A stretch of DNA of 64,000 nucleotides from Pedobacter sp. WC2423 (GCF_040822065.1 NZ_CP162005.1:4898001-4962000), one strand, 5' to 3'; numbered from the stretch's first letter, positions 8,965 to 18,400 are shown. Numbers and translations are program-made. Notes: generated by a model not told the origin, from the sequence alone.

Positions 8965-9849
8965 ATGTCAGTAGAATCCTATCTAAACTACCTTCAGCAC
9001 GAGAAGCGCTATTCTCCGCACACTGTACTTGCCTATAAAACGGACCTGGTGCAGTTTAATGAATATATTGAACAAATTTATGAGATGGGGCCTGAAGAGG
9101 CTAAATATGTACACATAAGGGACTATATCGTTCACCTGATGGAAGATAAGGTTGGGGCCAACTCTATTGGCAGAAAGTTATCAAGCCTGCGGGGTTTCTA
9201 TAAATATCTTTATCGCCAGAAAATTATTCTGACCAGCCCGATGTCATTAATCAAAGCGCCTAAAACACCTGAGCGGTTACCGGTGTTTATAGAGGAACAG
9301 AAGCTGGATCACCTGCTGGACTCAGGGGAGTTCTTTGACGCGACTTTTTCTTCGGTTCGTGATAAAATGGTCATCGAAGTACTTTTCGGAACAGGGATGC
9401 GCTTAGCAGAGCTTTTAGGTTTAAAAGAAACGGACATTGATTTTTACCAGGAATCTGTTAAAGTTTTGGGGAAAAGAAAAAAAGAAAGAATTATTCCTGT
9501 GACCAAACAACTTATTAATCAGCTTAAAGAGTATATTGAGTTGAAATCGTTACAGAAATTTAATAACAAAACGGATGACTTGTTCGTTACTAATAAAGGA
9601 ACAGCAGTTTACCCGGTCTTTATTTATAAGATTGTAAAAAGTTATTTGACATTTATATCCACACAGGATAAGAAAAGTCCCCATGTATTACGGCATTCGT
9701 ATGCAACAAGCCTGTTGAACAGGGGGGCAGATTTAAATGCGATCAAGGAATTACTCGGGCATGCCAGTTTAGCGGCAACCCAGGTATACACGCATAATTC
9801 TATAGAAAGATTAAAATCAATATATAAACAGGCCCATCCAAAGGCATAA
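8965..9849 (+). CDS. xerC: XerC-like tyrosine recombinase
   Basis: A 294-residue tyrosine recombinase with an N-terminal SAM-like core-binding domain (1-90) and a catalytic domain. All catalytic positions are visible: Arg146 (GTGMRLAELL), Lys170, His240 and Arg243 (HVLRHSYATS), His266 (LLGHASL) and Tyr275. Size and compactness fit the housekeeping Xer proteins that resolve chromosome dimers at dif, not phage integrases. The conserved setting (rpsU before, hpf 15 bp after) supports this. Whether it is the XerC or the XerD partner cannot be settled from sequence alone. It is probably cotranscribed with hpf. Confidence 0.85.
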   Translation: MSVESYLNYLQHEKRYSPHTVLAYKTDLVQFNEYIEQIYEMGPEEAKYVHIRDYIVHLMEDKVGANSIGRKLSSLRGFYKYLYRQKIILTSPMSLIKAPKTPERLPVFIEEQKLDHLLDSGEFFDATFSSVRDKMVIEVLFGTGMRLAELLGLKETDIDFYQESVKVLGKRKKERIIPVTKQLINQLKEYIELKSLQKFNNKTDDLFVTNKGTAVYPVFIYKIVKSYLTFISTQDKKSPHVLRHSYATSLLNRGADLNAIKELLGHASLAATQVYTHNSIERLKSIYKQAHPKA

Positions 9850-9851
9850 AA

Positions 9852-9860
9852 AAAGGAGGA
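9852..9860 (+). promoter_or_regulatory. Strong Shine-Dalgarno sequence of hpf
   Basis: AAAGGAGGA sits with its GGAGG core 5 nt before the ATG at 9865, an ideal spacing. Together with rpsU it is one of only two clear Shine-Dalgarno sites I found in the window. Confidence 0.8.
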
Positions 9861-9864
9861 CAAC

Positions 9865-10212
9865 ATGAAAATTACAGTTCAATCAATCCATTTCAATGCA
9901 GATCACAAACTATTAGACTTTATTCAAAAGAAAGTTGACAAGCTGGAACAGTTCCACGACCAGATCATAAGCGGGGAAGTTTATTTAAAATTAGAGAACG
10001 TAGATGATGAGGCTAACAAAATAAGTGAGATCAAATTGATGGTTCCTGGTGGAATTTTGTTCGCAAAGGAGCAATGCAAGTCTTTCGAAGAAGCGACGGA
10101 TTTGTCAATTGAATCGTTAAAAAAGCAAATAACAAAACATAAAGAAAAAAATAGAATAAAAGTTTCTGAGCTTAAGGCAGTATTAAATGCCGATGAAGTG
10201 TCTGATTATTAG
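9865..10212 (+). CDS. hpf: Ribosome hibernation promoting factor (HPF/RaiA family)
   Basis: The 115-residue protein has the single HPF/RaiA domain: MKITVQSIHFNADHKLLDFI, then the KKVDKLEQFHDQI helix, a strand with YLKLENV, and the helix FEEATDLSIESLKKQI. These proteins bind the decoding channel of the 30S subunit and silence ribosomes in stationary phase. No long-form dimerisation domain is present, so this is the short form. It is translated from a strong Shine-Dalgarno, 15 bp after xerC, and ends at a terminator before the tRNA cluster. Confidence 0.92.
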   Translation: MKITVQSIHFNADHKLLDFIQKKVDKLEQFHDQIISGEVYLKLENVDDEANKISEIKLMVPGGILFAKEQCKSFEEATDLSIESLKKQITKHKEKNRIKVSELKAVLNADEVSDY

Positions 10213-10240
10213 GTATCTATTTTTAGAAATTTTAAATATA

Positions 10241-10274
10241 AAACCAGCAGAATACAGTCTGCTGGTTTTTTTTT
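10241..10274 (+). terminator. Terminator after hpf
   Basis: A perfect 10-bp stem AAACCAGCAG/CTGCTGGTTT with an 8-nt loop is followed by a T run. Confidence 0.9.
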
Positions 10275-10283
10275 CAAAATAGT

Positions 10284-10314
10284 TTTGCAACTATAAAATA
10301 TTCTTGTAGATTTG
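10284..10314 (+). promoter_or_regulatory. Promoter of the tRNA-tuf transcription unit
   Basis: TTTG (10284-10287), a 19-bp spacer and TAGATTTG (10307-10314) match the Bacteroidota consensus exactly. It sits between the hpf terminator and the first tRNA; the predicted leader of about 65 nt contains CAGAACA and TGTTCTG arms that can fold into a hairpin. Confidence 0.75.
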
Positions 10315-10384
10315 CATTCCAATTCAGAACAGGGGTTAACCCATAAAGAGTTGGTTTGTTCTGTGAATGTTTAATAAATAATAA

Positions 10385-10457
<73 letters not shown>

Positions 10458-10498
10458 CTTTTAAACCCGCATTTGATATGTGGCGGTTTAGGAGAAAT

Positions 10499-10581
10499 GG
10501 GGGGATACCAGAGTGGCCAAATGGGACAGACTGTAACTCTGTTGTCGCGAGACTTCGAAGGTTCGAATCCTTCTCCCCCCA
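10499..10581 (+). tRNA. tRNA-Tyr (anticodon GTA)
   Basis: Class II tRNA of 83 nt: acceptor GGGGGGA/TCCCCCC, anticodon stem ACAGA/TCTGT with loop CTGTAAC (anticodon GTA), long variable arm, T-arm GAAGG-TTCGAAT-CCTTC, discriminator A. CCA is not encoded. Confidence 0.96.
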
Positions 10582-10600
10582 CTTTATAATAATAGTAAAA

Positions 10601-10673
10601 GCGAAAGTAGCTCAGTTGGTAGAGCGATAGCCTTCCAAGCTATAGGTCGCGAGTTCGAACCTCGTCTTTCGCT
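10601..10673 (+). tRNA. tRNA-Gly (anticodon TCC)
   Basis: Acceptor GCGAAAG/CTTTCGC, anticodon stem ATAGC/GCTAT with loop CTTCCAA (anticodon TCC), T-loop TTCGAAC, discriminator T. CCA is not encoded. Confidence 0.96.
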
Positions 10674-10753
10674 CTTGATTCAAAGAGCAGTCGGCATAAT
10701 GGTCACAGTTTAAATGCCGGACCGGTATTGAAGATTGTGAAGAGAATAAAAAA

Positions 10754-10825
<72 letters not shown>

Positions 10826-10840
10826 CAGGAATAAAGATAA

Positions 10841-10890
10841 AAAAGCTTTGTTAAATCTGGCATTATGCCCGGAATGAACAAGGTTTTTTG
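10841..10890 (+). terminator. Terminator-like hairpin between tRNA-Thr(GGT) and tuf
   Basis: CTTTGTT (10846-10852) pairs with AACAAGG (10877-10883) around a 24-nt loop and is followed by six T. The stem is short and the loop large, so it is likely partial: it could set the ratio of tRNA to tuf mRNA from the shared promoter. Confidence 0.5.
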
Positions 10891-10952
10891 TATTGAATTG
10901 TATCAAAACAATAATTAAAAATAAAAGTTAACCTACTAATAAGTATAAAAAC

Positions 10953-12140
10953 ATGGCAAAAGAAAAGTTTGACCGCAGCAAGCCGCACTTAAACATCGGC
11001 ACTATCGGTCACGTTGACCACGGTAAAACAACCTTAACAGCAGCTATCACTAAAGTGTTATCTGATGCTGGTTTATCTGAGGCGCGTTCATTTGATTCGA
11101 TTGACTCTGCTCCAGAGGAAAAAGAAAGAGGTATCACTATTAACACTGCACACGTTGAGTATTCAACTGCTAACCGTCACTATGCTCACGTTGACTGTCC
11201 AGGTCACGCGGATTACGTGAAAAACATGGTTACAGGTGCGGCGCAAATGGATGGTGCTATTATCGTTGTAGCGGCTACAGATGGTCCTATGCCACAAACT
11301 CGTGAGCACATTCTATTGGCTCGTCAGGTAGGTGTACCTTCATTGGTGGTTTTCATGAACAAAGTGGATATGGTTGATGATCCTGAATTACTAGAATTAG
11401 TAGAGATGGAAGTTCGTGAATTATTATCTTTCTATGACTTCCCAGGTGATGATATCCCAGTTATTCAAGGTTCTGCTTTAGGTGGATTGAATGGCGATGA
11501 GAAATGGGTTGGTAAAATCATGGAATTAATGGATGCTGTAGATAGCTACATTCCAATCCCTCCACGTTTGACTGAACTTCCTTTCTTAATGCCTGTTGAA
11601 GATGTATTCTCGATCACTGGTCGTGGTACTGTTGCAACTGGTCGTATTGAGCGTGGTGTAATCAACTCTGGAGATCCTGTTGAGATCTTAGGTATGGGTG
11701 CAGAAAATCTTAAATCAACTGTAACAGGTGTTGAGATGTTCCGTAAGATCCTTGATTATGGTGAAGCAGGTGATAACGTAGGTTTATTGTTACGTGGTAT
11801 TGAGAAAACTGATATCCGTCGTGGTATGGTTATCTGTAAACCAGGTTCTGTAACTCCTCACACAGATTTCAAAGCTGAGATCTATGTATTATCAAAAGCT
11901 GAAGGTGGACGTCACACTCCATTCTTTAACAAATACCGTCCACAATTCTATTTCCGTACCACAGACGTTACTGGAGAGATCACTCTTCAAGAAGGAACTG
12001 AAATGGTTATGCCAGGTGATAACGTTACAATCAATGTTAAATTGATCAACGCAATCGCAATGGAAAAAGGACTTCGTTTCGCTATCCGTGAAGGTGGTAG
12101 AACAGTAGGTGCTGGTCAGGTAACTGAAATTGTAAAATAA
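10953..12140 (+). CDS. tuf: Elongation factor Tu
   Basis: EF-Tu (395 aa) is the GTPase that delivers aminoacyl-tRNA to the ribosome. G motifs are intact: GHVDHGKT (19-26), DCPGH, NKVD; domains 2 and 3 follow (TGRGTVATGRIERG, then GMVICKPGS and the C-terminal RFAIREGGRTVGAGQVTEI). The codons show the strong bias of a highly expressed gene. It lies downstream of four tRNA genes, as in many bacteria, and ends at a hairpin at 12184-12225. Confidence 0.99.
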   Translation: MAKEKFDRSKPHLNIGTIGHVDHGKTTLTAAITKVLSDAGLSEARSFDSIDSAPEEKERGITINTAHVEYSTANRHYAHVDCPGHADYVKNMVTGAAQMDGAIIVVAATDGPMPQTREHILLARQVGVPSLVVFMNKVDMVDDPELLELVEMEVRELLSFYDFPGDDIPVIQGSALGGLNGDEKWVGKIMELMDAVDSYIPIPPRLTELPFLMPVEDVFSITGRGTVATGRIERGVINSGDPVEILGMGAENLKSTVTGVEMFRKILDYGEAGDNVGLLLRGIEKTDIRRGMVICKPGSVTPHTDFKAEIYVLSKAEGGRHTPFFNKYRPQFYFRTTDVTGEITLQEGTEMVMPGDNVTINVKLINAIAMEKGLRFAIREGGRTVGAGQVTEIVK

Positions 12141-12183
12141 TTACTTAACTGTCCTTCGGGTCACTAAGCAATTAAATAATAAT

Positions 12184-12225
12184 ACAAAGTGCCCGGACGT
12201 TATAGTCTGGGTACTTTGTTCTAAA
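12184..12225 (+). terminator. Terminator after tuf
   Basis: A 15-bp stem (ACAAAGTGCCCGGAC with GTCTGGGTACTTTGT, one G-T and one mismatched pair) with a short A/T loop. The trailing T tract is weak (TTTGTTCT), so some read-through into tRNA-Trp and secE is possible. Confidence 0.7.
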
Positions 12226-12262
12226 AATGTTTGATTAACCCTTAAAAGGTTAATTCTTATAC

Positions 12263-12333
12263 ACGGGAATAGTTCAACGGTAGAATAGAGGTCTCCAAAA
12301 CCTTTGATCAGGGTTCGAATCCTTGTTCCCGTG
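12263..12333 (+). tRNA. tRNA-Trp (anticodon CCA)
   Basis: Acceptor ACGGGAA/TTCCCGT, D-arm AGTTCAACGGTAGAAT, anticodon loop CTCCAAA (anticodon CCA), T-loop TTCGAAT, discriminator G. The 3' CCA is not encoded. It lies 13 bp before secE, a common bacterial arrangement. Confidence 0.96.
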
Positions 12334-12346
12334 CAAAAACTTAGAT

Positions 12347-12544
12347 ATGGCTAGCATAGTTCAATTTATTAAAGAATCATATGAGGAAATGACCCAGAAG
12401 GTTACCTGGCCTACATGGGGAGAATTGCAAAGTTCTGCAGTGCTGGTTTTGGTAGCTTCGTTTATTATTGCAGTTGTTATTTTTGCAATGGATAAGGGAT
12501 CTACTTTTGTGTTAGATACTTTTTATAAATCACTTTCTAATTAA
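12347..12544 (+). CDS. secE: Preprotein translocase subunit SecE
   Basis: The product of 65 residues has the SecE pattern: an amphipathic N-terminal helix with the conserved KVTWPTWGEL segment, then a single membrane helix (about 28-48, AVLVLVASFIIAVVIFAM). It clamps SecY in the cytoplasmic membrane. I chose the ATG at 12347 because an in-frame ATG at 12323 lies inside tRNA-Trp. nusG follows after 9 bp, the classic secE-nusG pair. Confidence 0.95.
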   Translation: MASIVQFIKESYEEMTQKVTWPTWGELQSSAVLVLVASFIIAVVIFAMDKGSTFVLDTFYKSLSN

Positions 12545-12553
12545 TAGAACTAA

Positions 12554-13096
12554 ATGAACGATCAGCTAAAATGGTATGTAGTTAGGGCGGTAAGCGGAAA
12601 AGAGAAGAAGGTAAAACAATACATCGATTCAGAGATCAGTCGTTTAGGTTTTTCTCATCTTGTTCCGCAGGTACTAATCCCTATGGAAAAATACTACCAG
12701 ATGAAAGAAGGAAAGAAGATTGCAAAAGAACGCAACTTTTATCCTGGTTATGTTTTAATTGAAGCAACCTTAGACGGTGAGCTGGAACACATCATTAAAA
12801 ATGTAAACAGCGTTATCGGTTTCTTAGGGGATAAAGGTGGAAACCCGGTTCCAATGCGTCAGGCAGAAGTTAACCGTATCCTGGGTAAAGTGGATGAAAT
12901 GAGTCAGCAGGGTGAGACTATGAATATAGCTTACTATGTTGGTGAGAACGTCAAAGTAATGGACGGTCCTTTCAATGGCTTTACTGGTGTGATTGAAGAG
13001 GTAAACGAAGAGAAGAAAAAACTAAAAGTAATGGTTAAGATTTTCGGCAGAAAAACTCCGCTGGAGCTTAACTATATGCAAGTAGAAAAAGAGTAG
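12554..13096 (+). CDS. nusG: Transcription termination/antitermination factor NusG
   Basis: This protein (180 aa) has an NGN domain at the N-terminus (KWYVVRAVSGKEKKVKQYI, then FYPGYVLIE) and a C-terminal KOW domain (VKVMDGPFNGFTGVIEEV). It binds the RNA polymerase clamp, increases elongation rate and links to Rho or ribosomal protein S10. Length is standard. It lies between secE and rplK, its conserved location. Confidence 0.97.
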   Translation: MNDQLKWYVVRAVSGKEKKVKQYIDSEISRLGFSHLVPQVLIPMEKYYQMKEGKKIAKERNFYPGYVLIEATLDGELEHIIKNVNSVIGFLGDKGGNPVPMRQAEVNRILGKVDEMSQQGETMNIAYYVGENVKVMDGPFNGFTGVIEEVNEEKKKLKVMVKIFGRKTPLELNYMQVEKE

Positions 13097-13165
13097 AATA
13101 AAGATCTTAAATGTTACATGCTTCCAACATTTTAACATTGAGTATTACAATTAACAAATCAGAAA

Positions 13166-13609
13166 ATGGCAAAAGAAGTCAGTGCGCTTGTTAAATTACA
13201 AATCAAAGGAGGAGCTGCAAATCCATCACCACCAGTAGGACCTGCATTGGGTGCTAAAGGTGTTAATATCATGGAATTTTGCAAGCAATTTAATGCTCGT
13301 ACCCAAGATAAGCCTGGTAAAGTATTACCTGTTGTAATTACTGTTTATGCTGACAAGTCTTTCGAATTTATCATCAAAACCCCTCCGGTTGCTATCCAGT
13401 TAAAGGATGCTACTAAATTAGCGAGTGGTTCTGCTGAGCCCAACCGTAAGAAAGTTGGTTCGGTGACTTGGGATCAGGTTAAGTCAATTGCTGAAGATAA
13501 AATGACTGATTTAAATGCATTCACTATCGAGTCGGCAATGAGTATGGTTGCCGGTACAGCACGCAGTATGGGAATCACCGTTAGCGGCGATGCACCCTGG
13601 ACAAATTAA
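13166..13609 (+). CDS. rplK: 50S ribosomal protein uL11
   Basis: The product (147 aa) shows the L11 N-terminal domain (LVKLQIKGGAANPSPPVGPA, GVNIMEFCKQFNARTQ) and the C-terminal rRNA-binding domain (MTDLNAFTIESAMSMVAGTARSMGI). It forms the base of the L7/L12 stalk in the GTPase-associated centre. It is the first ribosomal gene of the rplKAJL-rpoBC run, 69 bp after nusG. Confidence 0.98.
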   Translation: MAKEVSALVKLQIKGGAANPSPPVGPALGAKGVNIMEFCKQFNARTQDKPGKVLPVVITVYADKSFEFIIKTPPVAIQLKDATKLASGSAEPNRKKVGSVTWDQVKSIAEDKMTDLNAFTIESAMSMVAGTARSMGITVSGDAPWTN

Positions 13610-13632
13610 TTAACAAAAAACAGTTTACAACA

Positions 13633-14331
13633 GTGGCTAAATTAACAAAAAATCAAAAAAAGGCACATGCTAAACTAGAATCTGGTAAAACGTATTCTTT
13701 ACAGGATGCGGCTGCTTTGGTAAAAGAAATCACGACTACTAAATTTGATGCTTCGGTTGATATCGACATCGCTTTAGGTGTTGATCCGCGTAAAGCGAAT
13801 CAAATGGTACGTGGTATCGCTACTTTACCACACGGTACAGGTAAAACTGTACGTGTATTAGTTCTTTGTAATCCTGATAAGGAAGACGAAGCTAAAGCAG
13901 CAGGTGCAGATTTCGTAGGTTTAGACGAATATGTTGCCAAGATTGAAGGTGGATGGACTGATGTTGACATTATTATCACTACTCCTGCTTGTATGGCTAA
14001 AGTAGGTAAACTGGGCCGCGTTTTAGGTCCACGTAACCTTATGCCAAACCCAAAATCAGGTACTGTAACTAACGAAGTTGGTAAAGCAGTAACTGACGTA
14101 AAAGGCGGTAAGATTGATTTTAAAGTTGACAAAAGTGGTATCATTCATGCTTCGGTAGGAAAAGTATCATTCCCAGCAGAAAAAATATATGAAAATGCAT
14201 TAGAAGTTCTTCAAGTAATTTCTAAGCTTAAACCATCTGCTGCTAAAGGAACTTATTTTAAGAGCATTCATGTTTCTTCTACAATGAGTCCTGGAATCGC
14301 AATCGAAACAAAATCAGTAGCAGGGATCTAA
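13633..14331 (+). CDS. rplA: 50S ribosomal protein uL1
   Basis: The protein of 232 residues matches L1: MAKLTKNQKKAHAKLE at the start, VDIDIALGVDPRKANQMVRG, and the LGRVLGPRNLMPNPKSGTVT signature. L1 sits on the mobile stalk near the E site and in other bacteria represses its own operon. It starts with GTG at 13633, 23 bp after rplK; the start is fixed by alignment to family N-termini (MAKLTK). Confidence 0.97.
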   Translation: MAKLTKNQKKAHAKLESGKTYSLQDAAALVKEITTTKFDASVDIDIALGVDPRKANQMVRGIATLPHGTGKTVRVLVLCNPDKEDEAKAAGADFVGLDEYVAKIEGGWTDVDIIITTPACMAKVGKLGRVLGPRNLMPNPKSGTVTNEVGKAVTDVKGGKIDFKVDKSGIIHASVGKVSFPAEKIYENALEVLQVISKLKPSAAKGTYFKSIHVSSTMSPGIAIETKSVAGI

Positions 14332-14333
14332 TT

Positions 14334-14855
14334 ATGAACAGAGAAGAAAAACACGAAGTAGTTTCGGCTCTTCAAGAGAAGATGCAGGACTTTGGCAATT
14401 TTTATATTGCTGATACATCAAGCTTATCTGTTGAGAAAATTAACAACATCCGTCGCAAATGTTTCGAAAGCGGTATTGAAATGCAGGTTGCTAAAAATAC
14501 TTTGATCAGAAAAGCGATCGAAGGATTAGAAGGCGATAATTCAAGTATTTTTGAAGCATTAAAAGGCCAGTCAGCATTATTATTCTCAAGAACAGGTAAT
14601 GGTCCGGCTAAGCTGATCAAAGCCTTGAGAAAAGGATCTGACAAACCACAGTTGAAAGCTGCGTTTATTGACACAGCAATCTATGTTGGAGATAATCATT
14701 TAGATGCATTAGTAAGCTTGAAATCAAGAGAAGAGCTTATTGGAGACATCATTGGCTTGCTACAATCGCCAGCTAAAAATGTTATTTCAGCACTTAAATC
14801 TAGTGGTGGTAAAATCGCAGGAATTGTTAAAACTCTTCAGGAAAGAGAAGGTTAA
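14334..14855 (+). CDS. rplJ: 50S ribosomal protein uL10
   Basis: The product (173 aa) is L10, which carries the L7/L12 dimers on the stalk. Seen: MNREEKHEVVSALQEKMQ, the NNIRRKCFESGIEMQVAKNTL block and a C-terminal helical stretch that binds L12. It begins 2 bp after the rplA stop, so translation is probably coupled. There is no long leader before it, so an L10-binding autoregulatory leader of the E. coli type is not visible here. Confidence 0.97.
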   Translation: MNREEKHEVVSALQEKMQDFGNFYIADTSSLSVEKINNIRRKCFESGIEMQVAKNTLIRKAIEGLEGDNSSIFEALKGQSALLFSRTGNGPAKLIKALRKGSDKPQLKAAFIDTAIYVGDNHLDALVSLKSREELIGDIIGLLQSPAKNVISALKSSGGKIAGIVKTLQEREG

Positions 14856-14922
14856 GGAACACCTTATAAGTTTCATATTATTATAAATTATTTTTCACGT
14901 CAAATTTTAAAAACTCTATAAA

Positions 14923-15297
14923 ATGGCAGATTTAAAAGCGTTTGCTGAGCAATTAGTAAACTTAACAGTAAAAGAAGTTAACGAATTAGCTCAAATCCTT
15001 AAAGACGAGTATGGTATCGAACCAGCTGCTGCTGCAGTTGCTGTTGCAGGTCCTGCTGGTGATGCTGCTCCTGCAGCTGAAGAAAAATCTACTTTCGATG
15101 TTATCTTGAAAGAAGCTGGTGGTGCTAAATTAGCAGTTGTTAAGTTGGTTAAAGACTTAACTGGATTAGGTTTGAAAGAAGCTAAAGACTTAGTTGACGG
15201 TGCACCAAAAGAATTAAAAACTGGTGTTTCTAAAGACGAAGCTGAAGCTTTGAAAAAACAATTAGAAGAAGCTGGAGCTGTAGTTGAGATTAAGTAA
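14923..15297 (+). CDS. rplL: 50S ribosomal protein bL12 (L7/L12)
   Basis: The 124-residue stalk protein has an N-terminal dimerisation domain (LVNLTVKEVNELAQILKDEYGIE), an Ala-rich hinge (about 33-56) and the C-terminal factor-binding domain (VILKEAGGAKLAVVKLVKDL, GLKEAKDLVDGAPK). It recruits translational GTPases. A perfect palindrome lies downstream, before rpoB. Confidence 0.98.
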   Translation: MADLKAFAEQLVNLTVKEVNELAQILKDEYGIEPAAAAVAVAGPAGDAAPAAEEKSTFDVILKEAGGAKLAVVKLVKDLTGLGLKEAKDLVDGAPKELKTGVSKDEAEALKKQLEEAGAVVEIK

Positions 15298-15324
15298 TCA
15301 CTTAATTTTAATATAACTTTAACA

Positions 15325-15352
15325 TAGACTCCGACTGTACAGTCGGAGTCTA
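15325..15352 (+). promoter_or_regulatory. Perfect 28-bp palindrome between rplL and rpoB
   Basis: TAGACTCCGACTGT is followed immediately by its exact reverse complement. In RNA it makes a 12-bp stem with a four-base loop. The flanking sequence has no T run, so it is more likely an RNA-processing site, mRNA-stability element or partial attenuator than a full terminator. Its place between ribosomal and polymerase genes is where E. coli has its rplL-rpoB attenuator. Confidence 0.6.
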
Positions 15353-15449
15353 TACCTGTTTATATACATTTCATCTAAGTTTGGTTGGTGAGATGTTCAC
15401 GGCAAACCAAACAAATAGTTTATTCTTAAACTAAATTAACTTTAGTACC

Positions 15450-18400
15450 TTGGCAAATAAAGTCGACCAAAGAGTAAATTTTGCACGTAGTAAGCACATC
15501 ATAGATTACCCGGATTTTCTAGATGTACAGTTGCAATCATTCAGAGAATTTTTCCAGATAGAAACTACTTCAGACAACCGTCATACAGAGGGCTTGTTTA
15601 AAGTATTTGCTGAAAACTTTCCAATCACTGATTCCAGAAATATTTTCGTTTTGGAATTCCTTGATTATTTTATTGACCCACCACGTTATGATATACCTGA
15701 GTGTATTGACCGTGGGTTAACTTATAGTGTTCCCTTAAAGGCAAAGTTGAAATTGTCTTGTAATGATGCGGAGCACGAAGATTTTGAAACTATCATTCAG
15801 GATGTATATCTGGGTACTATTCCATATATGACCCCTAAAGGTACATTCGTAATCAACGGTGCAGAGCGTGTAATTGTTTCTCAGTTACACAGGTCTCCAG
15901 GTGTGTTCTTCGGTCAAAGCCGTCACACGAACGGAACCAAGCTTTATTCTGCGCGCGTGATTCCTTTCAAAGGATCCTGGATCGAGTTTGCTACTGACGT
16001 GAATAACGTCATGTATGCTTATATCGACCGTAAGAAAAAATTCCCGGTTACCACACTTTTACGTGCTATTGGTTACGATTCTGATAAAGACATCCTTGAA
16101 TTGTTTGACTTGGCTGATGAGGTTAAGGTCAGCAAATCTGGTTTGAAAAAATATATCGGACGTAAGCTTGCTGCAAGAGTTTTAAGAAAATGGGTTGAAG
16201 ATTTTGTAGACGAAGATACTGGTGAAGTAGTTTCGATAGATCGTAACGAAGTGATCTTAGACAGGGATACTGTTTTAGAAGACGAGCATATTGATATGAT
16301 CATTGATGCTGGCGTTAAAACTATTATCTTATCTAAAGATGATGGTGCTAGTCAGGCTGATTATACTATTATATATAATACATTACAGAAAGATACTTCA
16401 AACTCTGAAAAAGAGGCTGTTGAAAACATCTATCGTGCTTTGCGTAACGCAGAACCACCTGATGAGGAAACTGCAAGAGGTATCATTGAACGTTTATTCT
16501 TCTCAGACAAACGTTATGACTTAGGAGATGTTGGTCGTTACCGCATCAACCGTAAGCTGAAGATGGATACTCCTGATCACGTTAAAGTATTAACAAAGGC
16601 AGATATTATTGCAATTGTTAAATACCTGATCAAATTAATCAACTCCAAAGAAGAGGTCGATGATATTGACCACTTGTCAAACCGTCGTGTACGTACAGTA
16701 GGTGAGCAGTTATATGCTCAGTTTGGTGTAGGTCTGGCGCGTATGGCACGTACAATCCGTGAGCGGATGAACATTCGTGATAATGAGGTTTTCACCCCAA
16801 CAGACTTAATTAATGCCCGTACTTTATCGTCGGTTATTAATTCATTCTTTGGTACAAACCAGTTGTCACAGTTTATGGACCAGACTAATCCTCTTGCAGA
16901 GATTACGCACAAGCGTCGTCTTTCAGCATTAGGCCCAGGTGGTCTTTCCCGTGAAAGAGCTGGTTTCGAGGTGCGTGACGTTCACTATACCCACTACGGC
17001 AGGTTGTGTACGATTGAAACACCAGAGGGACCAAACATTGGTTTGATTTCATCTCTTTGTGTACATGCGAAGATCAATACATTAGGATTTATAGAAACTC
17101 CATACAAGATCGTAAGAGACGGTGTCGTTGCTGTAGATGAAGATGTAATTTATCTTTCTGCGGAAGATGAAGATGGTAAAACTATCGCACAGGCAAACGC
17201 TGCTTATGATGATAAAGGTAATTTCACCACTACCCGTGTTAAAGCACGTTATGAGGGTGACTTCCCGATTATTGAGCCTGAGAAATTAGACTTAATGGAC
17301 GTGGCACCTAATCAGATTACTTCGATTGCTGCTTCATTGATTCCTTTCCTTGAGCATGATGATGCGAACAGGGCCCTGATGGGTTCCAACATGCAACGTC
17401 AGGCCGTACCATTGTTACGTCCGGAGGCTCCGATTGTTGGTACTGGTCTGGAAGGTCGTGTTGCACGTGACTCGAGAACATTGATCAATGCTGAAGGTGA
17501 TGGTGTTGTTGAATATGTGGATGCAAATGAAATCACTATTAAATATGTAAGAAACGATGCAGATCGTTTAGTATCATTTGAAGGTGATAGCAAAACTTAC
17601 AGATTAATTAAATTCAAGAAAACCAATCAGAATACTTGTATCAACTTAAAACCAATTGTTAAAAAAGGTCAGAAAGTTGTTAAAGGACAAGTACTTTGTG
17701 AAGGTTATGCAACTGAAAACGGTGAACTTGCTTTAGGCAGGAACCTTAAAGTAGCGTTCATGCCTTGGCAGGGATATAACTTTGAGGATGCGATTGTAAT
17801 CAGTGAACGTATTGTTCGTGAAGACATTTTCACTTCATTGCATATTGAAGAGTTTGAATTAGAAGTACGTGATACAAAACGTGGAGAAGAGGAATTAACA
17901 CCGGATATCCCTAACGTTTCTGAAGAAGCTACTAAAGATTTAGATGAAAACGGTATTATTCGTATTGGTGCTGAAGTAAAAGAAGGCGATATCCTGATTG
18001 GTAAAATTACACCAAAAGGTGAGTCTGATCCTTCACCGGAAGAGAAATTATTACGCGCTATCTTTGGAGATAAAGCAGGTGATGTGAAAGATGCATCCCT
18101 GAAAACTCCTCCTTCGATCAGAGGTGTTGTAATTGATACTAAATTATTCTCAAGAGCTAAGAAAACTACTAAAGCTGAAGAAAAAGCAGCGATAGAGAAA
18201 TTAGATAAGAGATATAATCTGGCTACAACCAATCTTAAAAATGAGTTGGTTGACAAATTGTTCCAGATTGTAAATGGTAAAACTTCTCAGGGTATTTTCA
18301 ACGTTTACAAGGAATTATTATTCCCTAAAGGTGCTAAGTTTACTCAAAAAAGTTTGGCTGATTTAGAATTCGCTCACATTAATCCATACAAATGGACTAC

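Noticed and set aside
8965..9849. Xer-type recombinase as a sign of a mobile element
   Set aside because: Compact housekeeping Xer sequence in a conserved rpsU-xer-hpf setting, no attachment-site repeats or phage genes near it.
12323..12346. Earlier ATG for secE
   Set aside because: It lies inside tRNA-Trp; the ATG at 12347 gives the normal SecE N-terminus.
17705..18256. Long minus-strand ORF (183 codons) inside rpoB
   Set aside because: Antisense to a strongly conserved gene; Ser-rich low-complexity translation typical of a shadow frame.
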